A DNA stretch of 64,000 nt, taken from contig JAHDCC010000002.1 of assembly GCA_020630065.1 (NCBI GenBank), positions 113,646-177,645 on the forward strand. The letters are read 5' to 3'. This document shows positions 25,558 through 33,737 of this stretch, one piece after another; the stretch's first letter is position 1; each line of letters begins with the position of its first letter. This DNA is from Acidimicrobiales bacterium. Its GTDB lineage: Bacteria > Actinomycetota > Acidimicrobiia > Acidimicrobiales > SZUA-35. The position numbers and the translations under genes were made by a program. The notes beneath the pieces are model-generated. The model did not search any database, was not told the origin of the DNA, and saw only the letters and a list, made by a program, of their open reading frames with translations.

Positions 25558-26747
25558 TGGCTAAAACTGTTGGCATTCTCGGCTCTACTGGATCTATCGG
25601 AACTCAAACCATAGATGTCGTTCATTCTGACCCGGACTCATATCGAGTTGTGGTTCTAGCTGCAGGATCCAATGTCGATCAGCTGGTAGAGCAGGTAGAA
25701 GACGTTCGCCCCGAGTTTGTTACCTTGGCTGATGAGTCGAAACTTGATGAGCTTGCCTCGCGGATTGATTCCTCGGTAAAGATAGTTTCGGGTCCCCGAG
25801 CACTAGCCGAAGTTGCCGAGATCGCAGATGTCACCATCAACGGGGTTGTCGGGTTTGCTGGGCTTCCCGCGACGTTAGCTTGTTTACAAGCTGGCAAGCG
25901 TTTGGGATTAGCCAACAAAGAGTCCTTGATCGCTGCTGGGCCAGTAGCTCAAAAAGCTCGACGTACGCAGGGTGCCGAACTGATTCCCGTCGACAGTGAA
26001 CACGCTGCGATCCATCAATGTCTGGGTACAGCTGAACAACGCCGCTCTATTTCCCGGCTCCAGATAACGGCTTCCGGGGGGCCGTTTCGAGGCAAGACAA
26101 TCGAGGAGCTAGCCAACGTAACGGTCGCTGATGCCTTAAACCATCCAACGTGGTCTATGGGGCCGAAGATCACGGTTGACTCGTCGACGTTGATGAATAA
26201 GGGGCTAGAGGTGATCGAAGCCCACGAGTTGTTCGGTGCGCCTGCCCAGGAAGATCAAGTTGGGCTTGGTTTTGACGATATTGATGTCGTCGTTCATCCT
26301 CAATCGATAGTGCACTCCATGGTTACATTCACCGATGGTTCTACGATCGCCCAGTTGTCGGAGCCTACAATGCGTCTCCCAATTGGATATGCGTTGGCGT
26401 TTCCTACTCGGCTGCCGCATCCGTTTGGTGCAGTGGATTGGGCTGAAGCTCACCGGCTAGATTTTGAACCGCCTGATCGGGCTGCGTTTCCATGTCTCGA
26501 ATTGGCGTTCGAGGCAGGTCGGTTAGGGAATTGCGCCCCTGCCTGGTTGAGTGCCGCTAATGAAGTAGCCGTTGAAGCGTTTTTGGATGAGAGAATTCGC
26601 TGGTCTGAAATACCCCAGGTCATCGAGATGGTTATGATGTCGTATGAAGGTTCCCGAGCTGACACACTAGAAGAAGTCCTAGCGGGTGATGCTCAGGCAC
26701 GTCGCCTGGCCGAATCGGTTATTCGGGAGAAAGTAACTACGTGTTAA
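25557..26747 (+). CDS. dxr: 1-deoxy-D-xylulose 5-phosphate reductoisomerase
   Basis: DXR converts DXP to 2-C-methyl-D-erythritol 4-phosphate with NADPH, the first committed step of the MEP isoprenoid pathway. The 396 residues contain the NADPH motif GSTGSIGTQT, the metal and substrate motif PVDSEHAAIHQC, TASGGPFR and NKGLEVIEAHELF. GTG start overlaps the cdsA stop. The order cdsA-dxr-rseP-ispG is conserved in actinobacteria. Confidence 0.98.
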   Translation: MAKTVGILGSTGSIGTQTIDVVHSDPDSYRVVVLAAGSNVDQLVEQVEDVRPEFVTLADESKLDELASRIDSSVKIVSGPRALAEVAEIADVTINGVVGFAGLPATLACLQAGKRLGLANKESLIAAGPVAQKARRTQGAELIPVDSEHAAIHQCLGTAEQRRSISRLQITASGGPFRGKTIEELANVTVADALNHPTWSMGPKITVDSSTLMNKGLEVIEAHELFGAPAQEDQVGLGFDDIDVVVHPQSIVHSMVTFTDGSTIAQLSEPTMRLPIGYALAFPTRLPHPFGAVDWAEAHRLDFEPPDRAAFPCLELAFEAGRLGNCAPAWLSAANEVAVEAFLDERIRWSEIPQVIEMVMMSYEGSRADTLEEVLAGDAQARRLAESVIREKVTTC

Positions 26748-28015
26748 ATAACGAACGTATTCCAGAGCAACGAGAAGCGCCGCCCTTAATGGGGGAACCG
26801 CGTGAACGGGACCCTGATCAACCGGCGCATCCCCTTGTCACCTTGCTTGGTTTGGCCGCCATCGTTGGCCTGTTCGCTTGGTTGTGGGTTGGTGCCGGTT
26901 TTGCGTACTTCACCATCGTGGTCGGATTGGTGGTGATGATTACGTTGCACGAGCTGGGTCACTATTTGACCGCCCGTTGGAGCGGAATGAAAGTTACCCA
27001 GTTCTTTCTGTTTTTTGGTCCTCGGATTGCGTCGTTTCATCGTAAAGGGATCGAGTACGGTATCAGGCTGGTTCCAGCTGGCGCGTTCGTCCGCATCGTT
27101 GGTATGACCAACCTCGACGAGTGTGCCCCTGAAGATGAACCGTACGCCTACAAGAACTCGACATATCCCCGCAAAATGTGGGTTATCACCGCCGGTTCGA
27201 TGATGCATTTCATACAGGCGATTATTTTGTTTACCGTCCTAGCCGTTGTCGTCGGTAGTCCTGACCGTACCTCGGCGTGGAATATCGAATCGTTGGCTGA
27301 GCTCGACAACGGAGACCTAGCTCCTTCGGCAGTGGCCGGGTTGGAGCCCGGTGATTCGATTGTTCGGGTCGATGACCAGCAGACGGTATTGTACGAAGAT
27401 CTGACCGATTACGTGTCGGAGAGGCCTGGGGAGAATGTCACCGTTGTTGTTGACCGTGGTGGGGAAGAGCTCACGTTCGATGTTGAACTTGCCGAACGAA
27501 CGCGTCAAGGTAACCAGGTCGGTTTTCTAGGTATCCAACCCGAGTTCTCAGTGGTGGACCGTAACGCTCTAAACGGTCCTAAGGCGTTCGTCGACGTATC
27601 ATGGTTGTCGTTGCAGGGTGTGGCTCAGCTGCCGGTCAGCATCGTAAAGTCGGTTCCTCTGCTGTTTGATGGGCCCGAGGAAGTTTCGGTAACGTCGAGC
27701 GAAGCGTCGGAACGTCCTGTCTCGTTGGTTGGCGTTGTGCGGTTTGGTGGTAGCGAAGGTTCCACTTGGGCTACCCAGTTAGGCCTGCTGGCGTTTATAA
27801 ACGTCTTTGTTGGATGGTTTAACCTCATTCCACTACTGCCGTTTGATGGAGGTCACGCCGCTATCGCCACCTACGAGCGCATCCGGTCCCGTAAGGGGCG
27901 TAGGTACCAGGCCGATGTCGGCAAGGCAGTGCCCATCTTCTACGGAACGGTGCTTTTCTTAGCCGTGATGTTCTTTTCAACTATATGGCTTGACATTGTG
28001 CGACCCATCAGCTGA
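26741..28015 (+). CDS. rseP: Site-2 intramembrane zinc protease (RseP/M50 family)
   Basis: A 424-residue M50 metalloprotease. The zinc motif HELGH is at about residues 70-74 in a transmembrane helix, a PDZ domain lies near residues 195-255, and the second metal site motif is NLIPLLPFDGGHAAIA near residue 365. About four transmembrane segments are visible. These enzymes cut anti-sigma factors and other membrane proteins inside the bilayer after a first cut, possibly by an HtrA-type protease. An extra 28-residue Pro/Glu-rich N-terminus is present. GTG start, 7-bp overlap with dxr. Confidence 0.95.
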   Translation: MLNNERIPEQREAPPLMGEPRERDPDQPAHPLVTLLGLAAIVGLFAWLWVGAGFAYFTIVVGLVVMITLHELGHYLTARWSGMKVTQFFLFFGPRIASFHRKGIEYGIRLVPAGAFVRIVGMTNLDECAPEDEPYAYKNSTYPRKMWVITAGSMMHFIQAIILFTVLAVVVGSPDRTSAWNIESLAELDNGDLAPSAVAGLEPGDSIVRVDDQQTVLYEDLTDYVSERPGENVTVVVDRGGEELTFDVELAERTRQGNQVGFLGIQPEFSVVDRNALNGPKAFVDVSWLSLQGVAQLPVSIVKSVPLLFDGPEEVSVTSSEASERPVSLVGVVRFGGSEGSTWATQLGLLAFINVFVGWFNLIPLLPFDGGHAAIATYERIRSRKGRRYQADVGKAVPIFYGTVLFLAVMFFSTIWLDIVRPIS

Positions 28016-28040
28016 TGCCCACTAGGCGTAGTGTGTAGTC

Positions 28041-29279
28041 ATGGACGCAGGAGCAGTTAGTTTTCAGCGACGTAAGACCCGACAAATCAGCGTCGGCGAT
28101 GTCCCTGTTGGTGGAGATGCGCCGATAACGGTGCAGTCGATGACCATCACCAAAACCGCTGATGTGGAAGGCACGCTTCAACAGATCTATTCTCTGGCCG
28201 CTGCTGGCGCCGACATCGTCCGATGCACCTGTAACACTACGGAGGCGGCCGAAGGTTTGGCTCGGATCGTGCCCCGTAGCCCTGTGCCGATCGTGGCTGA
28301 TATCCATCACCAGTATCGGCGGGCACTTGAGGCGTTGGAGGCCGGCGTTGATTGTCTGCGGCTTAACCCAGGCAATATTCGCAAGCCAGAACACATCAAA
28401 GCGGTTGCTTCTGAAGCCAAAGACCGGAACGTGCCTATTCGTATTGGGGTCAACGGCGGGAGCCTGGATCCTGACATGTACGAGAAGTACGGGGGTAAGG
28501 TCACCCCTGAAGCTATGGTCGAGTCGGCTCAACGTGAGATAGCGTACTTTGAAGAGGTCGACTTCGATCTGATCAAGATCTCGGTGAAGGCGTCTAATGT
28601 TCCGTTGATGATCGAGGCGTACCGACAGCTTTCTGAAGTCACGGATCATCCGTTGCACCTTGGGGTGACCGAAGCCGGACCTCCTCCAGGGGGCATCCTG
28701 AAAGCAACAGCGGGGATAGCGACGTTGCTGGCCGAAGGTATCGGCGACACTATTAGATATTCGTTGACGTCTGACCCAGTAGATGAAGCTCGCATGGGTC
28801 GAATGCTGCTTGAAGCTTACGGCTTGCGTGAACGTAAGAACGTCGACTTGATTGCTTGCCCGTCGTGTGGGCGGGCAGAAATCGATGTCTATAAGGTGGC
28901 GCAAGACGCTCAAGCGGCGTTCGCCGATAAACAAATTCCACTACAGGTGGCCGTCATGGGTTGTGTCGTGAACGGTCCTGGCGAGGCTCGTGACGCCGAC
29001 ATCGGTATTGCGGCCGGTAACAAACGAGGTCATCTTTTTGTTCGTGGAACGAACGTTGCCGTTGTCCCCGAGGACGAGATGGTCCCAACGCTCGTAGAGT
29101 GGGCCGAGTTCATCAAATCCGAGGGTATCGAGGCTGCGATGGCTCGGGCTGAGTCGACTCGTGAAGAGGCGAGGCGGGCGGCTGAAGAAGACCGTCAGCG
29201 GAACCTGAACGAAAAGGGTGACGACGCCAACGACTCGGAACAAATGGTTGAGCTACTTCGGTCTAGCCGAGATAGCTAG
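28041..29279 (+). CDS. ispG: 4-hydroxy-3-methylbut-2-en-1-yl diphosphate synthase IspG
   Basis: IspG (GcpE) is the 4Fe-4S enzyme converting MEcPP to HMBPP, the penultimate MEP pathway step. The TIM-barrel domain has QSMTITKTADVEGT and CLRLNPGNI; the cluster-binding cysteines are in CPSCGR and in MGCVVNGPGEARDADIG. The 412 residues include a C-terminal tail of about 40 charged residues (ESTREEARRAAEEDRQRN) not needed for catalysis. The conserved housekeeping run stops after this gene and resumes at rimP 18 kb later. Confidence 0.98.
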   Translation: MDAGAVSFQRRKTRQISVGDVPVGGDAPITVQSMTITKTADVEGTLQQIYSLAAAGADIVRCTCNTTEAAEGLARIVPRSPVPIVADIHHQYRRALEALEAGVDCLRLNPGNIRKPEHIKAVASEAKDRNVPIRIGVNGGSLDPDMYEKYGGKVTPEAMVESAQREIAYFEEVDFDLIKISVKASNVPLMIEAYRQLSEVTDHPLHLGVTEAGPPPGGILKATAGIATLLAEGIGDTIRYSLTSDPVDEARMGRMLLEAYGLRERKNVDLIACPSCGRAEIDVYKVAQDAQAAFADKQIPLQVAVMGCVVNGPGEARDADIGIAAGNKRGHLFVRGTNVAVVPEDEMVPTLVEWAEFIKSEGIEAAMARAESTREEARRAAEEDRQRNLNEKGDDANDSEQMVELLRSSRDS

Positions 29280-29411
29280 CGCGTAAACAGGTTTGCTTAA
29301 AGCGACGGGCCTCCGAGGCTGCTCGCTGAATGGCAACTTCGAAGGCCCGACGACGCAGTGTTGGGATCTGGATAGGTTTGGGTTCCACACCAGCTGCGTG
29401 CCCGACGACGA

Positions 29412-30179
29412 CTAGTGCATGTATAGTCCGCCGTCGACGTTTAATGTTTGGCCTGTCATGAACCCGGCGGTTTCTCCGAGGAGGTAGTGGATGGCTGCGG
29501 CGATATCTGTCGGTGTCCCGATCCGGTCGACGAGAAGGTTTTCGGCCATTTCCTTCTTGCGAGCGTCGGTGAGGGTTCCGCCCATTATGTCGGTGTCGAT
29601 TGGCCCGGGGGAGATGGCGTTGACTGTTATCCCATGTCCGCCAAGTTCTCGGGCGAGACTTCTCGTGAATCCGATCACTCCCGCTTTAGCGGCGGAATAT
29701 GCCGTCTTGGAGTAGGTTCCGCCACCTATTTGGGCCGAAACTGATGTGATGCTCACGACCCGGCCAATCCCATTGGCTACCATAGTTTCGACCGCTCGAC
29801 GGGTCGTGTAGTGAACCCCGTTGAGGTTGATGTCGATAACCCTTCGCCATTCGGTGTCGTCAACTTCGAGGTAGGGGACGGGGGAAGAAACTCCAGCGAG
29901 GTTGACCAGTCCGACGAGCTGCGGTAGTTCCGCCTCGAAGTGATCGAACGCAGCCCGTACGGCTGCCTCATCCGCCACGTTTGCACCGGCGCCCGCGGCG
30001 GCGACTCCGTGTTGGCTAGCGATGTCGCTTGCGGCTTTTTGGGCGGCGGTTTCGTCGAGGTCGAGGATGCCTATGTTCCAGCCCTGTTCAGCAAGGAAGT
30101 GGGCGGCCGAGCGCCCTATGCCTCGTTCGGATGCTGCGCCGGTTAGCACGGCAGACTTGGATTCGGGGAACGTGATCAT
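29412..30179 (-). CDS. SDR-family oxidoreductase
   Basis: A 255-residue classical short-chain dehydrogenase/reductase. The cofactor loop is TGAASERGIG (about residues 14-23), with Asp-Leu-Asp after beta-2 (LDLD), which favours NAD(H). The catalytic set is NLAG, Ser in VSITSVS, and Tyr-x3-Lys in YSAAK. ISPGPIDTDI and the C-terminal LNVDGGLYMH are typical. The closest named types are 3-oxoacyl-ACP reductase-like or sugar-alcohol dehydrogenases; the position beside a sugar isomerase-like gene and a ribose-type importer favours a polyol or sugar acid. The 132 bp to ispG hold no clear gene. The isomerase-like gene lies 46 bp upstream on the same strand. Confidence 0.88.
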   Translation of the reverse strand: MITFPESKSAVLTGAASERGIGRSAAHFLAEQGWNIGILDLDETAAQKAASDIASQHGVAAAGAGANVADEAAVRAAFDHFEAELPQLVGLVNLAGVSSPVPYLEVDDTEWRRVIDINLNGVHYTTRRAVETMVANGIGRVVSITSVSAQIGGGTYSKTAYSAAKAGVIGFTRSLARELGGHGITVNAISPGPIDTDIMGGTLTDARKKEMAENLLVDRIGTPTDIAAAIHYLLGETAGFMTGQTLNVDGGLYMH

Positions 30180-30225
30180 TGTGTGCTTTCTTCAGTTTGG
30201 TGTGTGTGTTGGGCGCGCATCGAGG

Positions 30226-31176
30226 CTAAACGGCTCCTTCGAGCAGGCCACGAAGGTAGTCCTGGTTGGTGGCGCATACCCCGAGGCTGTCGCCACCGTA
30301 TTGCTCCATAAGGAAGACGCCATCAAATCCGAGTTCGATGGCGTCGTTCACGACTTGTCGATAGTTGATCAGGCCGGTTTCGAGGGTCGATGGGGTAGAC
30401 GTGTACCAGCTGCCGTCGGCGGCTTCGTCTCGGACATAGTTTTTCATGTGCCAGTAGTTTGTGTATGGCAGGGTTTTGGCGTGCATTTCTCGCCAGTCTT
30501 CGATCGGCCGGTGGAGGCGTATGAGGTTGGCGATGTCGGGGTTGAGTCCGACGTTGTCGAGTCCGACTTCTTCGATTAGTTGGACAGCTGAATCGGCTGT
30601 GCCAAGGTAGGTGTCTTCGTACATCTCGAGGGCGACTGGTAGTCCAACGTCGTTGGCGTGCGATCCGAGTTCTTTGATTCTTGATACTGCGGTGGCGCGA
30701 GTTTCTTTGTCGTCTGGGTCGGTGGGTCCTTGTGCTGTCCAGAACCAGAGGGCCTTTTCTTGGGCAGGCGTAAACGGTTGATGAAGCCCTGTGGAGAAGA
30801 CGCCGATTCCCATTTCGGCGCATGCGTCGATTGATCGGTGGGCGTAGGCGAGGTTTATTTCTCCTCGTCCTGGTTGGATGACGCTTTGGCGTTGGACGTG
30901 GAGTGAGACGATTGTGACGTCGTGCTGTCGGGCGGCGTCGAGAAGTTCTTTTCGTCGTGCTGGTTCTAGGTCCGCTGGCCGGATGTGGCTGTCGGCTAGT
31001 TCGATCGCCGTGAACCCTAGGCGTGCTACCTCGGCGAAGATGTCTGCCCATTTTTCGGATGGGGCATCTTGGAGCTTTACTCCGTGTTGATCCACTCGGT
31101 CGAACCCGTGCATACATGCCGCTATTGGCCAGGTTTGAGCTGTATGTCCAGCCGTGGAAGTGCTTGTTTTCTCCAT
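30226..31176 (-). CDS. Sugar phosphate isomerase/epimerase-like TIM-barrel protein
   Basis: A 316-residue protein of the AP-endonuclease-2-like barrel family (sugar phosphate isomerase/epimerase, IolE/Hyi-like). Candidate metal-binding acids and histidines are in IELADSH, IVSLHVQ, ALEMYEDTYLG, NPDIANL, HMKNY and FLMEQYGGDS. The ATG at 31176 is preferred over 31191 because GAGG lies 6 bp before it. With the SDR gene it forms a leftward pair facing the importer genes, so it probably acts on the imported sugar or its oxidised form. The exact reaction is not recognised. Confidence 0.82.
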   Translation of the reverse strand: MEKTSTSTAGHTAQTWPIAACMHGFDRVDQHGVKLQDAPSEKWADIFAEVARLGFTAIELADSHIRPADLEPARRKELLDAARQHDVTIVSLHVQRQSVIQPGRGEINLAYAHRSIDACAEMGIGVFSTGLHQPFTPAQEKALWFWTAQGPTDPDDKETRATAVSRIKELGSHANDVGLPVALEMYEDTYLGTADSAVQLIEEVGLDNVGLNPDIANLIRLHRPIEDWREMHAKTLPYTNYWHMKNYVRDEAADGSWYTSTPSTLETGLINYRQVVNDAIELGFDGVFLMEQYGGDSLGVCATNQDYLRGLLEGAV

Positions 31177-31213
31177 TACGTCCTCGTCCATAGATAAGTA
31201 TCAATAAATATAC

Positions 31214-31249
31214 ATCATATATGAAATATGATTATCTTGCCAACGTTGG
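31214..31249. promoter_or_regulatory. Operator-like palindromes upstream of the isomerase gene
   Basis: Two inverted repeats lie side by side in an A+T-rich stretch: 31214-31220 with 31226-31232 (7-bp arms, 5-bp gap), and the 10-bp perfect palindrome CCAACGTTGG at 31240-31249. They lie 38-73 bp before the leftward isomerase start, where its promoter should be. A LacI- or GntR-type regulator is a plausible binder. The 338-bp gap 31177-31514 is otherwise non-coding. Confidence 0.45.
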
Positions 31250-31438
31250 ATGTTTGGGTGAGGGGTCCGCCTACTAGAGGCCTTTTTATGAGAATCTTCG
31301 ATCATCGCCTCGTCTTGGGGGCTCGTGTTGTGAATCGAGTTGATTTTCTGCCGCTTAGCGCCGACTCGGTATCTGTCTGAAGTTCTGTGAAGGAGGCAGG
31401 TTTTTGGGGTGCTGCTTGATTTATCGGGATCAAGTTTG

Positions 31439-31453
31439 TCCAACGGCGTTGGA
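31439..31453. promoter_or_regulatory. Operator-like palindrome upstream of the importer genes
   Basis: TCCAACGGCGTTGGA has 7-bp arms around a single central base. It shares the half-site CCAACG with the palindrome at 31240-31249 at the other end of the same intergenic region, and lies 62 bp before the permease start. The pair suggests one regulator acting on both divergent units. Confidence 0.45.
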
Positions 31454-31514
31454 TTTGAGCTGTGACCGGCGCTACTGTATTTCCTACAGGATATATTAGA
31501 TTTGAAAGATTAGC

Positions 31515-32486
31515 ATGACTACTGTTTCCCAACGGCGCTCTGGTGTCTCAGCTCTTCTCGGTCGCTACCAGATCGAAGCTGCGATGTTTGTTTCGCTGCT
31601 TATTCTCTGCGTAGGGCTGACGGCTCTCCAGCCGAGATTCCTAACCTCTGCAAACCTCAGCAACGTCCTCGGTCAGGTCATGGTGCTTGGCATCATCGCC
31701 ATCGGGCAGACGCTAGTGATTCTCACCGGTGGTATCGACCTCAGTGTTGGAGGCATATCTGCCTTGTCGGTGATGGTCGGCGGATTAGTGATGCAGGAAC
31801 ACGGTACGTTTCCCGGGGTTGTTGTCATGCTGTTGACCGGCCTTCTCATCGGAACCGTCAACGGAATACTCGTGGCCTACGTAGATTTACCACCCTTCAT
31901 CGTCACACTCGGCATGGTCTCCATAGCCGCATCACTGACCTTTGTGATCTCAGATGGCCGCTCCTTGATTGGGCTACCAGAAACCTACGAATGGTTTGGA
32001 TCAGGAACAGTTGGCCCAGTCAAGTTCTTTATCGTCGCCTTCCTCGTTCTCTACGTGCTCGCACATATCTTTATGACCCGGACCAAAGCTGGCAGATTTA
32101 TCTACGCCATTGGGTCAAACACTGAGGCCGCACGACTATCCGGTATCAAAGTGTCGAGATATTTGGTTATCCCATACGCCGTCACCGGTCTGCTTTGCGC
32201 ATTCGCCATGATGATCGAATCATCGCGGCTTGGCGCAATCGACCCAAACACTGGTGTCGGGTTTGAGCTGACAACTATCGCTGCGGTCGTCATCGGCGGA
32301 GCCAGCCTGATGGGTGGCAAAGGCAGCATCATCGGAACTCTGATCGGAATGCTCATCATCGGCGTTCTGCAAAACGGTCTAAACATTATTGGCGTCAACG
32401 CATTCTGGCAAGGAACCGCACTCGGCGTCGTCATCATCTTGGCTGTAGTCCTCGACCGGGTAGTCCGTCGACGTCGGTCCACCTAG
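31515..32486 (+). CDS. Ribose-type ABC transporter permease
   Basis: A 323-residue integral membrane protein of the RbsC/BPD_transp_2 class with about ten hydrophobic segments. The family motif GGIDLSVGG appears at about residues 72-80, and the cytoplasmic loop AIGSNTEAARLSGI, which contacts the ATPase, at about 197-210. It is the first gene of the rightward importer unit (permease, binding protein, hairpin, ATPase), an unusual gene order. The substrate is a sugar or polyol by family; it cannot be named from sequence. Confidence 0.92.
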   Translation: MTTVSQRRSGVSALLGRYQIEAAMFVSLLILCVGLTALQPRFLTSANLSNVLGQVMVLGIIAIGQTLVILTGGIDLSVGGISALSVMVGGLVMQEHGTFPGVVVMLLTGLLIGTVNGILVAYVDLPPFIVTLGMVSIAASLTFVISDGRSLIGLPETYEWFGSGTVGPVKFFIVAFLVLYVLAHIFMTRTKAGRFIYAIGSNTEAARLSGIKVSRYLVIPYAVTGLLCAFAMMIESSRLGAIDPNTGVGFELTTIAAVVIGGASLMGGKGSIIGTLIGMLIIGVLQNGLNIIGVNAFWQGTALGVVIILAVVLDRVVRRRRST

Positions 32487-32555
32487 ACGAAGAACGCAGC
32501 TCCGACCGTTTCGGCGGTCAAAACAAGTAAACGGTAAATACAAAGGGAGAAAACA

Positions 32556-33620
32556 ATGAAAAACCAACGAATAACCGGCCTAGCTGCCGTAGCGCTTTCG
32601 AGCGCTCTTGCTATGGCAGCTTGCAGCTCCGGTTCGACCACCAGCTCGGATACAGCGGCCGGTGGCGAAGAACCCGCTGACACATCTGTTGCCTCGGGCC
32701 CCAACGACGGCGACGGAGACAGCGCTACCGGGTGTGATGGTGCAGAAATTGCATACATCACACCCGGACTCAATGTTCCGTTCTGGCGTTCGTTGTCTGC
32801 TGGTGTAAAGCGAGAAGCCGAAGCCGCCGGAGCCACCGTCACCGACTTCGACAGCAAAAACAGCAACAGTACCCAGTTTCAGAACGCCCAAGACGCGATC
32901 ACGGCCGGTGCGTCAGCCATCATCATTTCACCAACCGATTCAGCATCAGCGCCAGCGGTGCTTGAGCTAGCGGCTGAAGCTGAAGTGCCAGTATTTATCG
33001 CCGATATCGGAACCGATGAAGGTGAGTTCGTCTCCTTCATCAAGACCGACAACGTAGCTGGAGCAGCCGACGCCGGTACATACCTTGTAGAGCAACTCAA
33101 CGCCAAGGGAATCACCAGTGGCGAGATCGGTATGATTGGCATCTCTCAGACCCGTCAGAACGGTAAAGACCGAACCCAAGGTTTCTCCGATGTGGTCACC
33201 GAAGCCGGATTCACCATTCTTCCCCTGCTGGAATCGAACGACTACACCCGCTCGGAAGGACTGCGATTTGGACAAGACCTGATCGTTGGCTCTCCCGAAA
33301 TGGTCGGCATGTTCTCTCAGCATGACGAAGCTTCTCAAGGTGCAATCACCGCTATCGAAGGTGCAGATGCATCCGACATCGTTCTTGTTGGATTCGACGG
33401 TAGCCCCGACACCTTCCAGTCGATCACTGACAAAAAGATGGCAGGAGCCGCAATGCAGCAACCGGTGCTTATGGGACAAGAAGCCTTCAAGGCAGCATGT
33501 ACCCACTTAGGTGGAGGAACACCCGAAAAGGAAGTCATCGTCAACACCGTCTTAGTTACCCAGGACAACGTCGACGACGTTAAAGCCGAAGTTGAAGACA
33601 AGGTCTTCGCTGAAGAGTAA
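32556..33620 (+). CDS. Sugar ABC transporter substrate-binding lipoprotein (RbsB-like)
   Basis: A 354-residue periplasmic-binding-protein-1 family lipoprotein. The signal peptide ends at the lipobox AMAAC (Cys23), followed by a Ser/Thr/Gly-rich linker. The mature domain has AEIAYITPGLNVPFWRSL, DAITAGASAIIISPTDS and DIVLVGFDGSPDT, as in ribose- or inositol-type binding proteins. A strong hairpin follows the stop codon. It would deliver the substrate to the permease encoded upstream and the ATPase encoded downstream. Confidence 0.93.
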   Translation: MKNQRITGLAAVALSSALAMAACSSGSTTSSDTAAGGEEPADTSVASGPNDGDGDSATGCDGAEIAYITPGLNVPFWRSLSAGVKREAEAAGATVTDFDSKNSNSTQFQNAQDAITAGASAIIISPTDSASAPAVLELAAEAEVPVFIADIGTDEGEFVSFIKTDNVAGAADAGTYLVEQLNAKGITSGEIGMIGISQTRQNGKDRTQGFSDVVTEAGFTILPLLESNDYTRSEGLRFGQDLIVGSPEMVGMFSQHDEASQGAITAIEGADASDIVLVGFDGSPDTFQSITDKKMAGAAMQQPVLMGQEAFKAACTHLGGGTPEKEVIVNTVLVTQDNVDDVKAEVEDKVFAEE

Positions 33621-33632
33621 ATACTAATGTTT

Positions 33633-33662
33633 GTTGGGGTGGTGGAGGTCCACCGCCCCAAC
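33633..33662 (+). promoter_or_regulatory. Strong hairpin after the sugar-binding-protein gene
   Basis: A 13-bp stem (33633-33645 with 33650-33662, one G-T) with a 4-nt loop starts 13 bp after the stop codon. No T-tract follows, so it is not a classical terminator. A role in protecting the binding-protein mRNA or limiting ATPase expression is inferred. Confidence 0.7.
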
Positions 33663-33737
33663 AGCACATGGGCAACACGTGGGCATCGGGCTGCCCCAAC
33701 TGGTTGCATAACATAGAGTCTGTAAGAGGAACCCGTC

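Noticed and set aside
28008-28934. 308-codon minus-strand frame opposite ispG
   Set aside because: IspG is unmistakable in the same bases, and the opposite translation has no family features.
29280-29411. Short minus-strand frame between ispG and the SDR gene
   Set aside because: Only about 34-45 codons, no ribosome-binding site, runs into ispG; no support as a gene or a remnant.
30323-31204. 293-codon minus-strand frame overlapping the isomerase-like gene
   Set aside because: Arg/Pro/Thr-rich shadow in another frame; the isomerase frame has conserved metal-site motifs.
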